NCBI GenBank assembly: GCA_951640165.1
Contig: OX621256.1
Span: 4,402,001-4,466,000, forward strand
DNA from: Pseudoips prasinana
Lineage: Eukaryota; Arthropoda; Insecta; Lepidoptera; Nolidae
DNA: 64,000 nt
Reading direction: 5' to 3'
In this document: one piece after another, positions 63,246 through 64,000 of the stretch
Layout: each line of letters starts with the position of its first letter
Numbering within the stretch: position 1 is the first letter of the stretch
Translations under genes and position numbers: made by a program
The notes under the pieces: model-generated
What the model was told of the DNA's origin: nothing
The model's database searches: none
What the model saw: the letters and a program-made list of their open reading frames with translations, nothing else

Positions 63246-63475
63246 AGAAATCGTCCGAGGGAATACCTGCCAGAGAACGGGCAGCAGCGTTTTTCTGTGA
63301 ACTATGACCATCAAACTGCGACCGCCAACCCGTCTGCCAAGCGTGGCGAATATGGCAATTCCCCCCCATTCTTTGGGAAGGCTTTTATTTATTTATTTAA
63401 ACTTTATGCACCTATAAGTACAAAGGCGGACTTAATTACTTACTTTGGCTGACGCGATGATGATGATTATTATGT
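63246..63475 (+). mobile_element. LINE-beta 3' end, split by another LINE tail
   Basis: GGAATACCTGCCAGAGAACG, GCGACCGCCAACCCGTCTGC, CCCATTCTTTGGGAAGGCTT, then ATTTATTTATTTAAACTTTA, TGCACCTATAAGTACAAAGG (foreign, antisense LINE tail), then CTTTGGCTGACGCGATGATG resumes LINE-beta as at 2405. Confidence 0.55.
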
Positions 63476-63489
63476 TCTGTGTCTGTGTG

Positions 63490-63575
63490 TTATTTATCTA
63501 GTTGTCTGGTTGCCATAGTATAGAATCTACCTATTTTGGGATCTGATGGCAGTGTGTTAATTTTCCCAATTATTG
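63490..63575 (+). mobile_element. SINE-D tail
   Basis: TTATCTAGTTGTCTGGTTGC, CATAGTATAGAATC, TTTGGGATCTGATGGCAGTG, TTTTCCCAATTATTG. Confidence 0.55.
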
Positions 63576-64000
63576 TACTTTTTCCGTTTGTGTGTCTGTG
63601 CAATAAAAGGTTTCTACATATATATTTATGTTTACCAGTGCAGCCTATATAGATCTGTGTGTTTTGTATAGATTTACTACTAACATTATTACCTACATAT
63701 TGTACAGGTAAAATATTTCCAGAGTAAGGCCTGCCTCGTAATAGATGGACTAAACACGTGACTCTACTCCTTGATGCTCTTACAGTATAACCGTTTCTCT
63801 TGCAGTCACAATTTAAACTCGCCGATACGATATTAATACGACTTTTATGATTTCAATGCTTTTTATATATAACTGTTTTAAAACACGACTTCCAATGTAT
63901 ATAAATACTGGATCAGTTTGTCACGCCTTCCGAAAGCCTCCCGCCTGGACATAAATTACCGTGGCCGATCTGGAAGTCCCTTAACAGACTCCGGACTCAG
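63576..64000. other. Right edge, nothing recognised
   Basis: The last 90 bases are GC-richer (CGCCTTCCGAAAGCCTCCCG) and could start a repeat or exon beyond the window; not assignable. Confidence 0.3.

Noticed and set aside
63900..64000. Next exon of the Tret1-like gene at the right edge
   Set aside because: GC rises, but none of the frames gives the expected ALFGG.../GRR... transporter motifs.

Overview
This 64-kb window is AT-rich eukaryotic DNA, almost certainly lepidopteran (moth or butterfly). The evidence is the repeat content: RTE-type LINE ends with (TGA)n tails, R1-like and other LINE 3' ends, several tRNA-headed SINE families with ATT-rich tails, 5S-rRNA-like SINEs, and many short Helitron-like elements with A|TC...CTAG|T ends. 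I see no prokaryotic operon, CRISPR array, rRNA gene or stand-alone tRNA gene. No database search was run, so family names rest on motifs. Labels such as SINE-A or LINE-alpha are local names for this window only.

Host gene content is sparse. The one host gene I can support is a Tret1-like MFS sugar (trehalose) transporter on the + strand. Its first coding exon is at 40301-40402, ending CAG|GTATGT, and follows a probable 5'UTR from 40098 with a short upstream ORF. Its second coding exon is at 48209-48371, bounded by a polypyrimidine tract + CAG and by G|GTAAGT. Both junctions are in matching phase 0. The 7.8-kb intron between them is packed with transposon fragments. Later exons are not recognisable and probably lie beyond the right edge.

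The best-preserved mobile gene is a full-length mariner (5969-7255). It has an uninterrupted 339-residue DD34D transposase of cecropia/Hsmar1-like type and 25-bp perfect terminal inverted repeats, and it sits inside a split Helitron-like element.

Layout: 1-5.8 kb, LINE/SINE debris with RTE and CCHC-type reverse-transcriptase tails. 5.8-7.9 kb, mariner nest. 7.9-16.2 kb, SINEs, Helitron and LINE fragments. 16.26-17.34 kb, a tandem array of 284-bp units, each an inverted repeat. 17.3-40 kb, mostly intergenic AT-rich DNA with SINEs, Helitrons, a TA-flanked 135-bp MITE family, a 17-bp minisatellite and a LINE reverse-transcriptase tail at 37.5-38.1 kb. 40.1-48.4 kb, the Tret1-like exons and TE-filled intron, including a GC-rich R1-like LINE end. 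48.4-64 kb, more nested SINE/LINE/MITE insertions, among them an RTE fragment with an 11-bp target-site duplication.

A recurrent oddity is the number of short perfect inverted duplications with tiny spacers (19.86, 22.39, 31.83, 37.49 and 39.03 kb, one inside a SINE at 5.67 kb, and the core of the 284-bp array). This suggests repeated snap-back template switching.
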